From the NCBI RefSeq assembly GCF_947497005.1, contig NZ_CANMFF010000001.1, positions 62,001 through 126,000 of the forward strand: a DNA stretch of 64,000 bases, in the 5' to 3' direction. Under the pieces are notes generated by a model. It was given only the letters and a program-made list of their open reading frames with translations, searched no databases and was not told the DNA's origin. The stretch comes from an uncultured Ruegeria sp. (GTDB lineage Bacteria; Pseudomonadota; Alphaproteobacteria; Rhodobacterales; Rhodobacteraceae). Of this stretch, positions 34,160 through 43,010 are shown piece after piece. Position 1 is the stretch's first letter. Each line of letters starts with the position of its first letter. A program made the translations under genes and the position numbers.

Positions 34160-34747
34160 TCAGGACATCTCGGCCAGACGCGCCACGTACCGCGCCAGCG
34201 TATCGATCTCAAGATTGACCCGATCACCCACGCCCACATCGCCCCAGGTTGTGACTTCTTTGGTGTGAGGGATGAAATTGATGCCAAAATCGCAATCGTT
34301 CACGTCATTGACTGTAAGCGATGTGCCGTTCAGTGCAACCGACCCTTTGGGGGCAATGAACCGCGCCAGATCCTTTGGCGCACGCAAGGTAACACGGGTA
34401 CTGTCGCCTTCATCCTCAACTGCGACCACTTCGGCCACGCCATCCACGTGACCCGAAACAATGTGACCGCCCAGTTCATCACCAACTTTCAGCGCTCGCT
34501 CCAGATTGACACGCTTGCCGACTGTCCATGTATCAAGGTTGGTCTTCGAAACCGTCTCGGCACTGATCTGTACATCATACCAATCGTCGCCCAGAGCGAT
34601 CACTGTCAGGCACACGCCATCACTGGCAATCGAGGCTCCGATATCGATGCTGGCCGTGTCATAAGCTGTCGTGATCCGGGCTCGCAGATCTCCCTGCTGC
34701 TCCAGCTCGGTGACAGTGCCCATGTCGGTGACGATCCCTGTGAACAT
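34160..34747 (-). CDS. ribE: Riboflavin synthase (alpha type)
   Basis: Dismutates two 6,7-dimethyl-8-ribityllumazine molecules to riboflavin. The 195-residue product begins MFTGIVTDMG and has two barrel repeats with SIASDGVCLTVI and SVALNGTSLTVNDV. It leads ribB-ribH-nusB leftward; the gap to ribB is 99 bases. Upstream on the other strand are the capsule genes. No FMN riboswitch consensus is visible in the leader. Confidence 0.95.
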   Translation of the reverse strand: MFTGIVTDMGTVTELEQQGDLRARITTAYDTASIDIGASIASDGVCLTVIALGDDWYDVQISAETVSKTNLDTWTVGKRVNLERALKVGDELGGHIVSGHVDGVAEVVAVEDEGDSTRVTLRAPKDLARFIAPKGSVALNGTSLTVNDVNDCDFGINFIPHTKEVTTWGDVGVGDRVNLEIDTLARYVARLAEMS

Positions 34748-34805
34748 TCTGTTAACCCTCAGTTCCTAATCTGTGCCTGACCCTCCCTGTCGAGGTAAGC
34801 CCAAC

Positions 34806-34844
34806 GGGCCGTGCGGGCAAGCCCCACCTTGCCGTACACGGCCC
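34806..34844. promoter_or_regulatory. Long hairpin between divergent ribE and kpsS
   Basis: GGGCCGTG pairs with CACGGCCC, and inside it the CGGGCAAG and CTTGCCG arms pair around a 6-base loop, giving about 15 bp with two small bulges. No T-run follows on either strand. It would form in the leader of ribE (minus) or of kpsS (plus). It resembles neither an FMN riboswitch nor a JUMPstart/ops element. Confidence 0.5.
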
Positions 34845-34887
34845 AAACGGGCATAGTTTCGGTAACAAAGCCAAAAGAGCAGTCCAG

Positions 34888-36186
34888 ATGCCGCACGCGC
34901 CCTCAGGCTCTCATGATCGGGTCTTCCTGTTTCTTCAGGGACCTCATGGACCCTTTTTTTCAGCCCTGGGACGCATGTTGCGCGCCACCGGGGCTCAGGT
35001 CTGGCGCGTCGGGTTCAATGCTGGCGATCAGGCATTCTGGTTTGACAAAGCCAGATACATTCCATTTCTGGACCAGCCAGACGATTGGCCTGAAATGTTG
35101 AAAAGATTGATCGCCGACAAGGGCGTGACGGATATCGTTCTTTATGGCGACACTAGGCCGATCCATGCCCGTGCAGTTGAGATCGCGAAGTCTATTGGAG
35201 TGACAATCCACGTCTTCGAAGAAGGCTATCTGCGCCCCTGGTGGGTGACATATGAGCGGGACGGATCGAATGGCAACTCGCGCCTCATGTCGCTGGATGT
35301 CGACCAGATGCGGCAGGCTTTGGAACAGTCAGACTGCAAAACGCCGCCGCCACCGTCACATTGGGGGGATATGCGGCAACATATCTTCTATGGTGCCCTC
35401 TATCATTGGTTCGTGATGTTTCTGAACAAACGGTACCGCAATTTCCGGCCACATCGAGAACTGCCGGTTTCGCAGGAATTCAGATTGTACTTCAGACGCT
35501 TGATGTTGATGCCCGTTCATCGACTGCAACGTAGCGTCGCGACGACACGTGTCCGATGGGGCGGATTCCCATATCATCTCGTTTTGCTGCAACTCGGGCA
35601 TGACAGCTCCGTACAGGCTCATTCCGATTACACAGGAATGTGTGACTTTCTTGAACACGTTATCTCAGGTTTTGCGAGAGGCGCACCAGCACACCACAGG
35701 CTGGTCGTGAAAGAGCACCCGTTGGAGAACCATCGCGAACCCTTGCATCAGCGCGCCATTGAGATTGCCAAGAAACATGGCGTCCAGAACCGGGTTCACT
35801 ATGTCCCTGGCGGCAAACTGGCGAGAGTGCTGGATGAAGCAAATTCAGCCGTCACCGTGAACTCCACGGCCGGGCAGCAGGTTTTGTGGCGGGGTATTCC
35901 ACTACGCATCTTCGGACGCTCTGTATATGACAAGGCCGATTTCGTCTCGCAGCAACCAATTGCGGCATTCTTCGCTGATCCCAATGCTCCGGACACTGAA
36001 TCCTATCGTTGTTATCGGCGGTTTCTACTGGAAACCAGTCAGTTGCCCGGTGGATTTTATTCCCGTCGCGGACGCAGACAATTGTTGCGCCGCGCCGTAG
36101 ACATGATGCTGAACAACAGCGATCCCTATCAATCTATTCTGCACAAGAACGAGGCGCAGACGCCACAGTTGAAAATCGTCCGGTAG
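34888..36186 (+). CDS. kpsS: Capsular polysaccharide biosynthesis protein (KpsS-like)
   Basis: A 432-residue cytoplasmic glycosyltransferase-fold protein of the KpsS/Capsule_synth family, in E. coli part of the beta-Kdo linker synthesis on lipid. Diagnostic segments are VFLFLQGPHGPFFSALGR, VYGDTRPIHARAVEIAK-like sequence at about 87-105, FEEGYLRPWWVTYE and VNSTAGQQVLWRGIPL. First of three rightward capsule genes interrupting the leftward rib operon. Confidence 0.9.
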   Translation: MPHAPSGSHDRVFLFLQGPHGPFFSALGRMLRATGAQVWRVGFNAGDQAFWFDKARYIPFLDQPDDWPEMLKRLIADKGVTDIVLYGDTRPIHARAVEIAKSIGVTIHVFEEGYLRPWWVTYERDGSNGNSRLMSLDVDQMRQALEQSDCKTPPPPSHWGDMRQHIFYGALYHWFVMFLNKRYRNFRPHRELPVSQEFRLYFRRLMLMPVHRLQRSVATTRVRWGGFPYHLVLLQLGHDSSVQAHSDYTGMCDFLEHVISGFARGAPAHHRLVVKEHPLENHREPLHQRAIEIAKKHGVQNRVHYVPGGKLARVLDEANSAVTVNSTAGQQVLWRGIPLRIFGRSVYDKADFVSQQPIAAFFADPNAPDTESYRCYRRFLLETSQLPGGFYSRRGRRQLLRRAVDMMLNNSDPYQSILHKNEAQTPQLKIVR

Positions 36187-36279
36187 TTCGGGTGCTCTGT
36201 GACTGGAAGTTGAGCGACTTACAGGGTAATCTGCCCGCAACTATAAAAGACTGATACAAAAGACTGAGGATATCCGGCA

Positions 36280-37413
36280 GTGCAATTCTCTCCTAAGCGA
36301 TGGATGCGGGGGGTTTCCCTTGTGGCCGCAATCGGCTTGCTGGCAGCCTGCCAACTTCCGAAATCCGGGCCGAACAAGACAGAAATTCTGGCCGGTGCGG
36401 TCCAGAACGGCGGCAATGCGTTTGTGGTCGAGGTCGATGACCGCGTGACACGCGCTACGTCCGCAGTTCCTCAGTTCGGCTTTTCATCCTCGTTCAGCAG
36501 TGCCCAGACACTGACGGCTGATACCGTCCGTCCCGGTGATGTGCTGGGACTGACCATATGGGAAAACGTCGACGACGGGTTGCTGTCTGGCGAAACCGGC
36601 GCGGCGACTGCGCTGGATGAGGTCCAGGTCGATAGCGACGGGTTCATTTTTGTCCCTTATGCAGGACGAATTCGAGCTGCAGGGAACACGCCGGAGCAGC
36701 TTCGCGTATTGATTACAAGCAAGCTGCAGGAGCAGACACCTGATCCACAGATCGAGGTGCGGCGCGTTGCGGGTGACGGATCCACCGTCTCCTTGACAGG
36801 AACCGTCGCGACCCCGGGCATCTACCCGATCGAGCGACCGACACGCTCGCTGCTTGGCATGTTGTCTCAGGCGGGCGGGGTCTCTGTCGCTTCTGATATT
36901 GCGCTGGTGACTTTAATCCGAGGCGGGCAGAGAGGCACCGTTTGGTACGAAGATCTGTTCCGAAATCCCAAACTAGACGTTGCATTGCGCGGCGGCGACC
37001 GCATTCTGGTAGAAGAAGACTCCAGATCATATATCGCACTGGGTGCCACAGGCGGACAGTCGCGCGTTGCCTTTGAAAGCCAGGATCTTTCCGCGCTGGA
37101 AGCACTGGCCCAGGTCGGTGGTTTGCTGACGCTGTCCTCTGATCCGACCGGTATTTTTATCCTGCGTAAAGAACGCCAGGACGTTGCCCGCAGTATCACA
37201 GGACGCGCAGACCTGAAGGGCGACCAGCGTATGATCTACCTGCTGAACCTGACAGCACCCAACGGCCTGTTCATAGCGCGGGATTTCGTGATCCGGGACG
37301 ATGACACGATCTACGTGACCGAAGCGCCCTATGCACAGTGGAGCAAGTCGATCTCGCTTATCGCAGGTGGCCTGACGCCCATTGCAAACGTTGCCACGCT
37401 AACCGGTAATTGA
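36280..37413 (+). CDS. Polysaccharide export lipoprotein (Wza/KpsD-like)
   Basis: Outer-membrane-directed export protein of 377 residues. It starts with GTG (RBS GAGGA). It has a lipoprotein signal peptide with lipobox LAACQ and the acylated Cys at 24. A Poly_export domain (about 80-175, RPGDVLGLTIWENV, DSDGFIFVPYAGRIRAAG) is followed by SLBB-type domains (GTVATPGIYPI, and a second at about 250-340). It most likely carries the capsule made through the flanking KpsS and KpsC. Confidence 0.9.
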   Translation: MQFSPKRWMRGVSLVAAIGLLAACQLPKSGPNKTEILAGAVQNGGNAFVVEVDDRVTRATSAVPQFGFSSSFSSAQTLTADTVRPGDVLGLTIWENVDDGLLSGETGAATALDEVQVDSDGFIFVPYAGRIRAAGNTPEQLRVLITSKLQEQTPDPQIEVRRVAGDGSTVSLTGTVATPGIYPIERPTRSLLGMLSQAGGVSVASDIALVTLIRGGQRGTVWYEDLFRNPKLDVALRGGDRILVEEDSRSYIALGATGGQSRVAFESQDLSALEALAQVGGLLTLSSDPTGIFILRKERQDVARSITGRADLKGDQRMIYLLNLTAPNGLFIARDFVIRDDDTIYVTEAPYAQWSKSISLIAGGLTPIANVATLTGN

Positions 37414-37416
37414 TGG

Positions 37417-39417
37417 ATGATCCCCGAACCGGACAGCTCAGCCGGGGCCAACCGCACCCGGCTGTTTGTCTATAATGGTGGTTTTCTGACGCAAAAACGG
37501 CTCAGAAGAATCCTGTCGCTCACCGGATATGACGTTCATCTGGGTCTACCCAAAGAAGGCGACTGCGTAGGTGTTTGGGGCAACAGCCCTACGGCACATC
37601 GGGGCCTGCGGGTCGCTGAAAAACACGGCACTCCGGTTCTGCGGGTCGAAGATTCCTTTCTCAGATCTCTGCACCCGGGTCGCGATGGTGAGCCTCCGTT
37701 AGGCCTGTTGCTGGACCGCACAGGCCCGCACTTCGATGCAACCCAACCGTCAGATCTTGAGAAGTTGTTGACCACTGATCCATTGGACAACACCGCGCTG
37801 CTGAACCGCGCGCGCGCTGCGATGGAGCGGGTCAAGGAACTGCATCTCAGCAAGTATTCAGCATTCGATCTGGATCTTACGCCCCCCGACCCCGGCTATG
37901 TTCTGGTGATCGATCAAACGGTTGGCGATGCAGCGGTCACTGCAAGCGGCGCGGATCGTGCCCGGTTTCTTGAAATGCTGGTGATTGCGCAAGAGGAAAA
38001 CCCCGGCGCGCGCATTCTGATCAAGACACATCCAGAAACGCAGGCTGGTCATCGTCAGGGGCATTTCACCGATCAGGACCTGTCAGACCGGATTCTACGG
38101 TTTAATGACCCGATCAGTCCCTGGCCCCTGCTTGACGGGGCCATCGCAGTCTACACAATGTCCTCGCAATTGGGGTTCGAGGCGATCCTGGCCGGTCACA
38201 AGCCGCGCGTATTTGGTCAGCCCTTCTACACCGGTTGGGGCCTGACGCAGGATGAATTCCCAGTCCTGCGCCGCCAGCGCAATCTGACCCGCGCGCAACT
38301 GTTTGCGGCTGCGATGCTGCTATATCCGACTTGGTACGACCCTTATCGTGATCAGTTATGCGAGCTGGAAACGGTTCTGGACACGTTGGAGGCGCAGACC
38401 CGCGCGTGGCGACAGGACAGGAAAGGGTGGACTGCCTCGGGTATGCGCTTGTGGAAACGCAGGCATTTGCAGCAGATTTTCGGGCAGTATGGCAAACTGC
38501 GATTTACACCCACGCAACCCGGCACACCGGATTGCCCTCATATGGTCTGGGCCAATCAGGCACACGACAGTGAAGGGGCTGTTCGGGTAGAGGACGGGTT
38601 TCTGCGGTCGCGCGGGTTGGGAGCAGCACTTGTACCGCCCTTGTCCTTGGTGACCGACGAAATCGGCATCTATTACGACCCCACAAAGCCTAGCCAGTTG
38701 GAAAATCTGATCAGCCAGCGTGAAACTCTGCGTCTGGATCAGGAATTACGCGCTGAACGCCTTGTTGAGAGGTTGCTGGCCGATGGCTTAAGTAAATACA
38801 ACACGGGCCAGCCCTCGCCGCCTCTGCCCGAAGGACATCGCATTCTTGTGCCCGGGCAGGTTGAGGATGATGCCTCGATCCTGTTGGGCACCAACACAGT
38901 GCGCAGCAATCTGGCGCTGCTGCAAACCGCGCGCGAGGCCAACCCCAATGCGATCCTGATCTACAAACCGCACCCAGATGTCGAAGCCGGGCTACGGGAT
39001 GGCCAGATAGACGCAGAGGCACTTGCGGACCTTGTTGTGACCTATATTGACCCCGCCTCTCTGCTGCCGCAGGTGCACGAGGTGTGGACGATGACATCGC
39101 TGTTGGGGTTCGAGGCATTGTTGCGCGGGGTGAAGGTCACGACTCTGGGCGCGCCCTTCTATGCGGGATGGGGCCTGACCACCGATCTCGATACCGTTCC
39201 CGTCAGGCGAGGTGCACGGCCGTCGTTGATGGGCTTGGTGCACGCCACCTTGATTGACTATCCGCGCTATTTCGATCCGATCACCAGACAACCCTGCCCT
39301 GTCGAAGTGGCTGTTGAACGCTTGGCGCTGGGGTATTCGGCACCGTCCGGTCCGTTCAATCGTTTCCTGGCAAAGCTGCAGGGCGCGTTCGCGACGCACG
39401 CTCATCTTTGGCGTTGA
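37417..39417 (+). CDS. kpsC: Capsular polysaccharide biosynthesis protein KpsC, duplicated domains
   Basis: A 666-residue protein with two tandem copies of the Kdo-transferase-type domain, as in E. coli KpsC, where one half adds beta-2,4 and the other beta-2,7 Kdo. The first copy has YTMSSQLGFEAILAGHKPRVFG and PFYTGWGLT at about residues 245-290. The second has TMTSLLGFEALLRGVKVTTLG and PFYAGWGLT at about 555-600. The start is four bases after the previous stop. The stop is two bases from the ribD stop on the other strand. Confidence 0.93.
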   Translation: MIPEPDSSAGANRTRLFVYNGGFLTQKRLRRILSLTGYDVHLGLPKEGDCVGVWGNSPTAHRGLRVAEKHGTPVLRVEDSFLRSLHPGRDGEPPLGLLLDRTGPHFDATQPSDLEKLLTTDPLDNTALLNRARAAMERVKELHLSKYSAFDLDLTPPDPGYVLVIDQTVGDAAVTASGADRARFLEMLVIAQEENPGARILIKTHPETQAGHRQGHFTDQDLSDRILRFNDPISPWPLLDGAIAVYTMSSQLGFEAILAGHKPRVFGQPFYTGWGLTQDEFPVLRRQRNLTRAQLFAAAMLLYPTWYDPYRDQLCELETVLDTLEAQTRAWRQDRKGWTASGMRLWKRRHLQQIFGQYGKLRFTPTQPGTPDCPHMVWANQAHDSEGAVRVEDGFLRSRGLGAALVPPLSLVTDEIGIYYDPTKPSQLENLISQRETLRLDQELRAERLVERLLADGLSKYNTGQPSPPLPEGHRILVPGQVEDDASILLGTNTVRSNLALLQTAREANPNAILIYKPHPDVEAGLRDGQIDAEALADLVVTYIDPASLLPQVHEVWTMTSLLGFEALLRGVKVTTLGAPFYAGWGLTTDLDTVPVRRGARPSLMGLVHATLIDYPRYFDPITRQPCPVEVAVERLALGYSAPSGPFNRFLAKLQGAFATHAHLWR

Positions 39418-39419
39418 CG

Positions 39420-40520
39420 TTATTCCGACGCTCTGCGCCAACGGTGCAAAACATCCCCGCCGACCGCCTGCGTTTCGATCAAATCGAACCTCGGTGCGGC
39501 CTCCAGCGTTTCCAGACCAAGTGTCCCGACCGCGGCCAGTCCTTCGGCTCCGATGGTCAAACCGGCAGTGAACCCGATCAGTTCGTCCACCAAATCCTCG
39601 GCCAGCAACGAGGCCGCAAGCGCAGCCCCACCTTCGCAGAACACGCTGGTCAGACCGACCTGACCCAGTTGCTGAAGCAGATCCAACGCATCGATATGGT
39701 GGTCCTTCAACGCGCAGGGGATCAGCTTGGCGCCCAGCCCTTCCCAGGCTTTCGCACGCTCGGCATCCGGGTGATGCGCATGGCAGAGCCAGACAGGAAT
39801 CTTTGATGCTGTACGGGCCAACTGCCCCATCAGGGATATGTCCATATGGCGCGACACCACAACGCGAACGGGCTGATGTTCAATGCCAAGATCCCGAACG
39901 GTCAGCGAGGGATCATCGGCTCGTGCGGTCCCTGCCCCGATCATCACCGCGTCGTGACGAGCGCGCACCGCATGGACCACACGACGCGCCTGTGCTCCGG
40001 TGATCCATTGGCTGTGCCCTGTCGAGGTCGCGATACGCCCGTCAAAACTGCTGGCCATCTTCAGCGTCACGAAAGGTCGGCCCTGTTCTGTTTTGAGGAA
40101 GAAACCCGCCAAATCCCGTTCTGCCTGTTCCGCAAGAACGCCCGTTACAACCTCAATCCCTGCCTCGCGCAGCATGGTAAAACCCTGCCCCGCCACACGC
40201 GGGTCGCTGTCTTCCACGGCGGCCACAACACGGGACACGCCTGACGCGATCAAGGCTTCGGCGCAGGGCGGTGTCTTGCCGTGATGCGCACAGGGTTCCA
40301 GCGTTACATAGGCAGTCGCGCCACGCGCGGGCTGTCCAGCCTGCGCCAACGCCTCGGTCTCGGCATGCGGGCGCCCGCCGGGCTGAGTCCATCCGCGCCC
40401 GATGATCCGGTCATCACGCACAATGACACAGCCCACGGCGGGGTTCGGCCAGCACGTCCCCTGGCCGCGCCGCCCCAAAGACAGGGCCAGCGCCATAAAT
40501 CGCTTATCTGTTTCGCTCAC
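39420..40520 (-). CDS. ribD: Bifunctional riboflavin deaminase/reductase RibD
   Basis: Deamination then reduction of the GTP-derived pyrimidine in riboflavin synthesis. The 366-residue product has an N-terminal deaminase zinc site (HAETEAL about residue 50 and [12 protein letters not shown] about 75-86) and a C-terminal NADPH reductase domain (from about 150, [26 protein letters not shown]). It overlaps the nrdR end by four bases. The rib operon resumes only after the capsule block. Confidence 0.95.
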   Translation of the reverse strand: MSETDKRFMALALSLGRRGQGTCWPNPAVGCVIVRDDRIIGRGWTQPGGRPHAETEALAQAGQPARGATAYVTLEPCAHHGKTPPCAEALIASGVSRVVAAVEDSDPRVAGQGFTMLREAGIEVVTGVLAEQAERDLAGFFLKTEQGRPFVTLKMASSFDGRIATSTGHSQWITGAQARRVVHAVRARHDAVMIGAGTARADDPSLTVRDLGIEHQPVRVVVSRHMDISLMGQLARTASKIPVWLCHAHHPDAERAKAWEGLGAKLIPCALKDHHIDALDLLQQLGQVGLTSVFCEGGAALAASLLAEDLVDELIGFTAGLTIGAEGLAAVGTLGLETLEAAPRFDLIETQAVGGDVLHRWRRASE

Positions 40521-40987
40521 TCGTCAGTCGATGGCTGCGGCGGGCGCAGTTCGTGGACGAACTCCTCGAAGTCATCGGCCGCCTGGAAATTCTTGTACAC
40601 ACTCGCAAAGCGAACATAAGCGACGGTATCAATCCGCGCCAGAGCTTCCATAACGATCTCACCGATCTTGTTGGACGGGATATCCGTGTCGCCCATGCTT
40701 TCCAGTCGCCGCACGATACCCGAAATCATCTGATCGATCCGTTCAGGATCAACCGGCCGCTTCTGCATGGAGATACGGATGGAGCGTTCCAGTTTGTCGC
40801 GATCAAAGTCTTCGCGTTTGCCATTGGTCTTTATTACAACCAGATCACGCAGTTGCACACGCTCATAGGTCGTGAAACGCCCGCCACAGGCCGGGCAGAA
40901 CCGGCGTCGGCGGATTGCCACATGGTCCTCTGCCGGGCGTGAATCTTTCACCTGAGTGTCGATATTTCCGCAAAACGGGCAGCGCAT
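40517..40987 (-). CDS. nrdR: Ribonucleotide-reductase repressor NrdR
   Basis: ATP/dATP-sensing repressor of ribonucleotide reductase genes. The 156-residue product has an N-terminal zinc ribbon (MRCPFCG and [10 protein letters not shown]; Cys3, Cys6, Cys31, Cys34), then an ATP-cone domain ([21 protein letters not shown]). The family start MRCPFCG at 40987 is used rather than the longer open frame. A perfect DnaA box lies 54 bases upstream. Confidence 0.95.
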   Translation of the reverse strand: MRCPFCGNIDTQVKDSRPAEDHVAIRRRRFCPACGGRFTTYERVQLRDLVVIKTNGKREDFDRDKLERSIRISMQKRPVDPERIDQMISGIVRRLESMGDTDIPSNKIGEIVMEALARIDTVAYVRFASVYKNFQAADDFEEFVHELRPPQPSTDE

Positions 40988-41040
40988 CCGCCGTCTCCTC
41001 GTACCATGTTCGGCCACTTTTTGTAAGCGCTGCGGCTTAC

Positions 41041-41049
41041 TTATCCACA
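41041..41049 (+). promoter_or_regulatory. DnaA box upstream of nrdR
   Basis: TTATCCACA, the perfect high-affinity DnaA 9-mer, in the 120-base gap between yjbQ and nrdR. In E. coli DnaA acts on ribonucleotide-reductase genes, so control of nrdR-ribD by DnaA is plausible but inferred. Confidence 0.6.
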
Positions 41050-41107
41050 ACTATAGGGCAGCCGCTAGGGTTTGGGTAGTCGGAAAATTGAACCGCTAAA
41101 TAAAGGG

Positions 41108-41521
41108 TCAGGTCAGGTGCGCTGCAACCTGTCTTCGGTGGGGCGCAGTACGGTGTTCAAACAGGTAAATCCCTTGCCATGTACCAAGCGCAGGTCGCCC
41201 CTGAGACACAGGGATCGAAAGTGAAACCGGCATAAGCGCGGCCTTGATATGTGCTGGCATATCGTCCGGGCCTTCATAGGTGTGCCGCAGATACGACATT
41301 GCAGGATTGTCTGACGGTGGAACTAGCCGTTCGAAAAAAGCCCGAAGATCGGTTTGAACCTCGGGGTCCGCGTTTTCCTGAATCAGCAATGAACAGGACG
41401 TGTGGCGAACGAACAGGGTCAAAACCCCATCCTTCGCCACCTGTGCAAGCCATTGCCGAACATCGGACGTGAATTCGTATAGCCCCGGCCCTTGGGTGCG
41501 CATTACGAACTCAGTCTGCAT
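41108..41521 (-). CDS. YjbQ-family protein (UPF0047)
   Basis: A 137-residue protein of the YjbQ family, some members of which show weak thiamine-phosphate synthase activity, which is probably not the main role. Visible features are VLTLFVRHTSCSLLIQENADPEVQTDL, the HTYEGPDDMPAHIKA segment and the terminal GTWQGIYLFEHR. The ATG is followed by family-typical sequence. Confidence 0.9.
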   Translation of the reverse strand: MQTEFVMRTQGPGLYEFTSDVRQWLAQVAKDGVLTLFVRHTSCSLLIQENADPEVQTDLRAFFERLVPPSDNPAMSYLRHTYEGPDDMPAHIKAALMPVSLSIPVSQGRPALGTWQGIYLFEHRTAPHRRQVAAHLT

Positions 41522-41542
41522 TCTGGCAATCCTGTCAGGCTA

Positions 41543-41947
41543 TCAGTCGTTGAAGAACGGTCGATAGTTACACCTGGCATTCGCGCCTTGTACAGACATA
41601 CTGTAACCGGGCTTAAAACCGAAAGACACAAAACTGCTGGGTTGCGCGCCTACATTCTCAGGTTGCTTGGTCGAAAACTGAACCGCTGTTTTGCGCCCGG
41701 TCGTAACACTCGGCCCATAACCCCGCACGACATATATCTGGTCCTTCCAGCCTGCGCCCAATGTGCGCCGCGCGTAATCCGCCGCTGCGCACCAATAACC
41801 TTCGGCACGCTGATCGCCTCGCGGGATGACTTCGAATTCGGTCGCATTGATGGGTTCCGTTCGATACCCGTTCCGAGCAGCATCTGCGGTCATGGGAATA
41901 CTGAAGGCCACGGTTGCCAGCGCGGCAAAGGTGTATAACTGTTTCAT
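41543..41947 (-). CDS. Exported protein of unknown function
   Basis: A 134-residue product with a clear signal peptide (KQLYTFAALATVAF core, cleavage after about residue 23, TADA). The mature part has a Trp-Cys pair (GYWCAAADYARRTLGAGWKD) and a second Cys near the end (ANARCNYRPFF), a possible disulfide. I do not recognise the family beyond its resemblance to small secreted roseobacter proteins. RBS GGAAGA. Confidence 0.75.
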   Translation of the reverse strand: MKQLYTFAALATVAFSIPMTADAARNGYRTEPINATEFEVIPRGDQRAEGYWCAAADYARRTLGAGWKDQIYVVRGYGPSVTTGRKTAVQFSTKQPENVGAQPSSFVSFGFKPGYSMSVQGANARCNYRPFFND

Positions 41948-42024
41948 CGTTAATTCTTCCCTGATTGTGTGTTCCAAATAAGTTAGGCGAACTTCGCCCG
42001 ATGGACAGGCACCTCACGATCAAT

Positions 42025-42573
42025 TCAGCCTGCGCCGCGCATAGCGTGATCCGGCGTGAGCCAGCCCTGATATCGGATCAATAAGCCTAATCCCGGCGCT
42101 TCTGCCGACACGTCAAACCTGAATCGGCCCTGCGCATCCTGCCATTCAATTGTTTTTGAACGTGGCCGCGCAAAGAATGGCACTGGAATCCCAAAAATCG
42201 TTAGGCGGAGGATTTTGATGTACAGTGCGCTGTTCTGCCAGTTGGGTTGCAGCCAGATCGAAATCGCTCCGAACGTTTCCCGAACGCATTTCCTTTTCTC
42301 ATCGTAGACCAAGAGTGAACGGGTCTTGTGGCCAGCAAAGTCTCGTTCCCAATGCCAGACTTGGTCCTCTGCGCGTATTTGAACTGACACTGCAACATCC
42401 GTTCCTCCAAACGGAAACCCCGCCAGACGCGTTACCAAAGCCACCAATACGCCCGTCCCACGCTCGATGTCGCATCGGCCCACATAATGGCCTTCGGTGC
42501 TGTGCAACGCGCGGATCGAAGGTGGCAGATCCTCCAGCTCGCTCAGCGTTTGCAAAAACGGGTCAGATATCAT
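42025..42573 (-). CDS. DUF4166-like protein
   Basis: A 182-residue beta-rich protein matching DUF4166 in pattern: LPPSIRALHSTEGHYVGRCDIERGTG, VSVQIRAEDQVWHWERDFAGHKTRS and PVPFFARPRS. It has no signal peptide and no catalytic motif I can identify. It starts in an ATGA overlap with the preceding DCC-family gene, so the two are made together. Confidence 0.78.
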   Translation of the reverse strand: MISDPFLQTLSELEDLPPSIRALHSTEGHYVGRCDIERGTGVLVALVTRLAGFPFGGTDVAVSVQIRAEDQVWHWERDFAGHKTRSLLVYDEKRKCVRETFGAISIWLQPNWQNSALYIKILRLTIFGIPVPFFARPRSKTIEWQDAQGRFRFDVSAEAPGLGLLIRYQGWLTPDHAMRGAG

Positions 42574-43010
42574 CAATACCCGTACCGCGCAAAGCGAGCC
42601 TTCACATCGGGTCCAGGCATCAAACAGGTCGCGAATCTGCCAAACACTGAATATCTGTTTCGCGCAATCAGATGATAAACCGGATTTTTGACGAAACTGG
42701 GCAGAAATCGACACACCGATAGCAGCGGCCACAAACCAGGCAGTTGACGCATCGCGGCAGCAAACGCGTCCAGGTGCTGATAGACCGCGCCTTCCACGAT
42801 CACCAGATTTGTCTGAAAGCCCTGCGTCGGCAGACCCAGATCGCAAAACAGTTTCTGCCCTAGCGGAGATTGCGCCGTCGCAAACTGAAAAGATTGGCGC
42901 AGGTCGCGTTTGAGCATGAATCGAAAAAAGCCGGAACACAGTACGCATTCACCATCGAACACGATCAGGTTTCCAACATAGGCATCTGTATTCACAACAT
43001 TATCCCGCAT
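42573..43010 (-). CDS. DCC-family thiol-disulfide-like protein (DUF393)
   Basis: A 145-residue DUF393 protein with the motif VFDGECVLCSGF, the Asp-x-x-Cys-x-x-Cys redox-like signature of the DCC family, then FQFATAQSPLGQKL. The open frame extends 84 codons further left-to-right on the coding strand to 43262, but the extra part is unlike the family. The ATG at 43010 after CGGGATA is used. Paired with DUF4166, probably as one function. Confidence 0.85.
   Translation of the reverse strand: MRDNVVNTDAYVGNLIVFDGECVLCSGFFRFMLKRDLRQSFQFATAQSPLGQKLFCDLGLPTQGFQTNLVIVEGAVYQHLDAFAAAMRQLPGLWPLLSVCRFLPSFVKNPVYHLIARNRYSVFGRFATCLMPGPDVKARFARYGY

Noticed and set aside
34061..34887. Searched both rib leaders (upstream of ribB and ribE) for an FMN riboswitch
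   Set aside because: The conserved RFN blocks are absent; only an unrelated hairpin at 34806-34844 is present.
34748..34887. Searched for a JUMPstart/ops element before the capsule genes
   Set aside because: No GGCGGTAG core is present.
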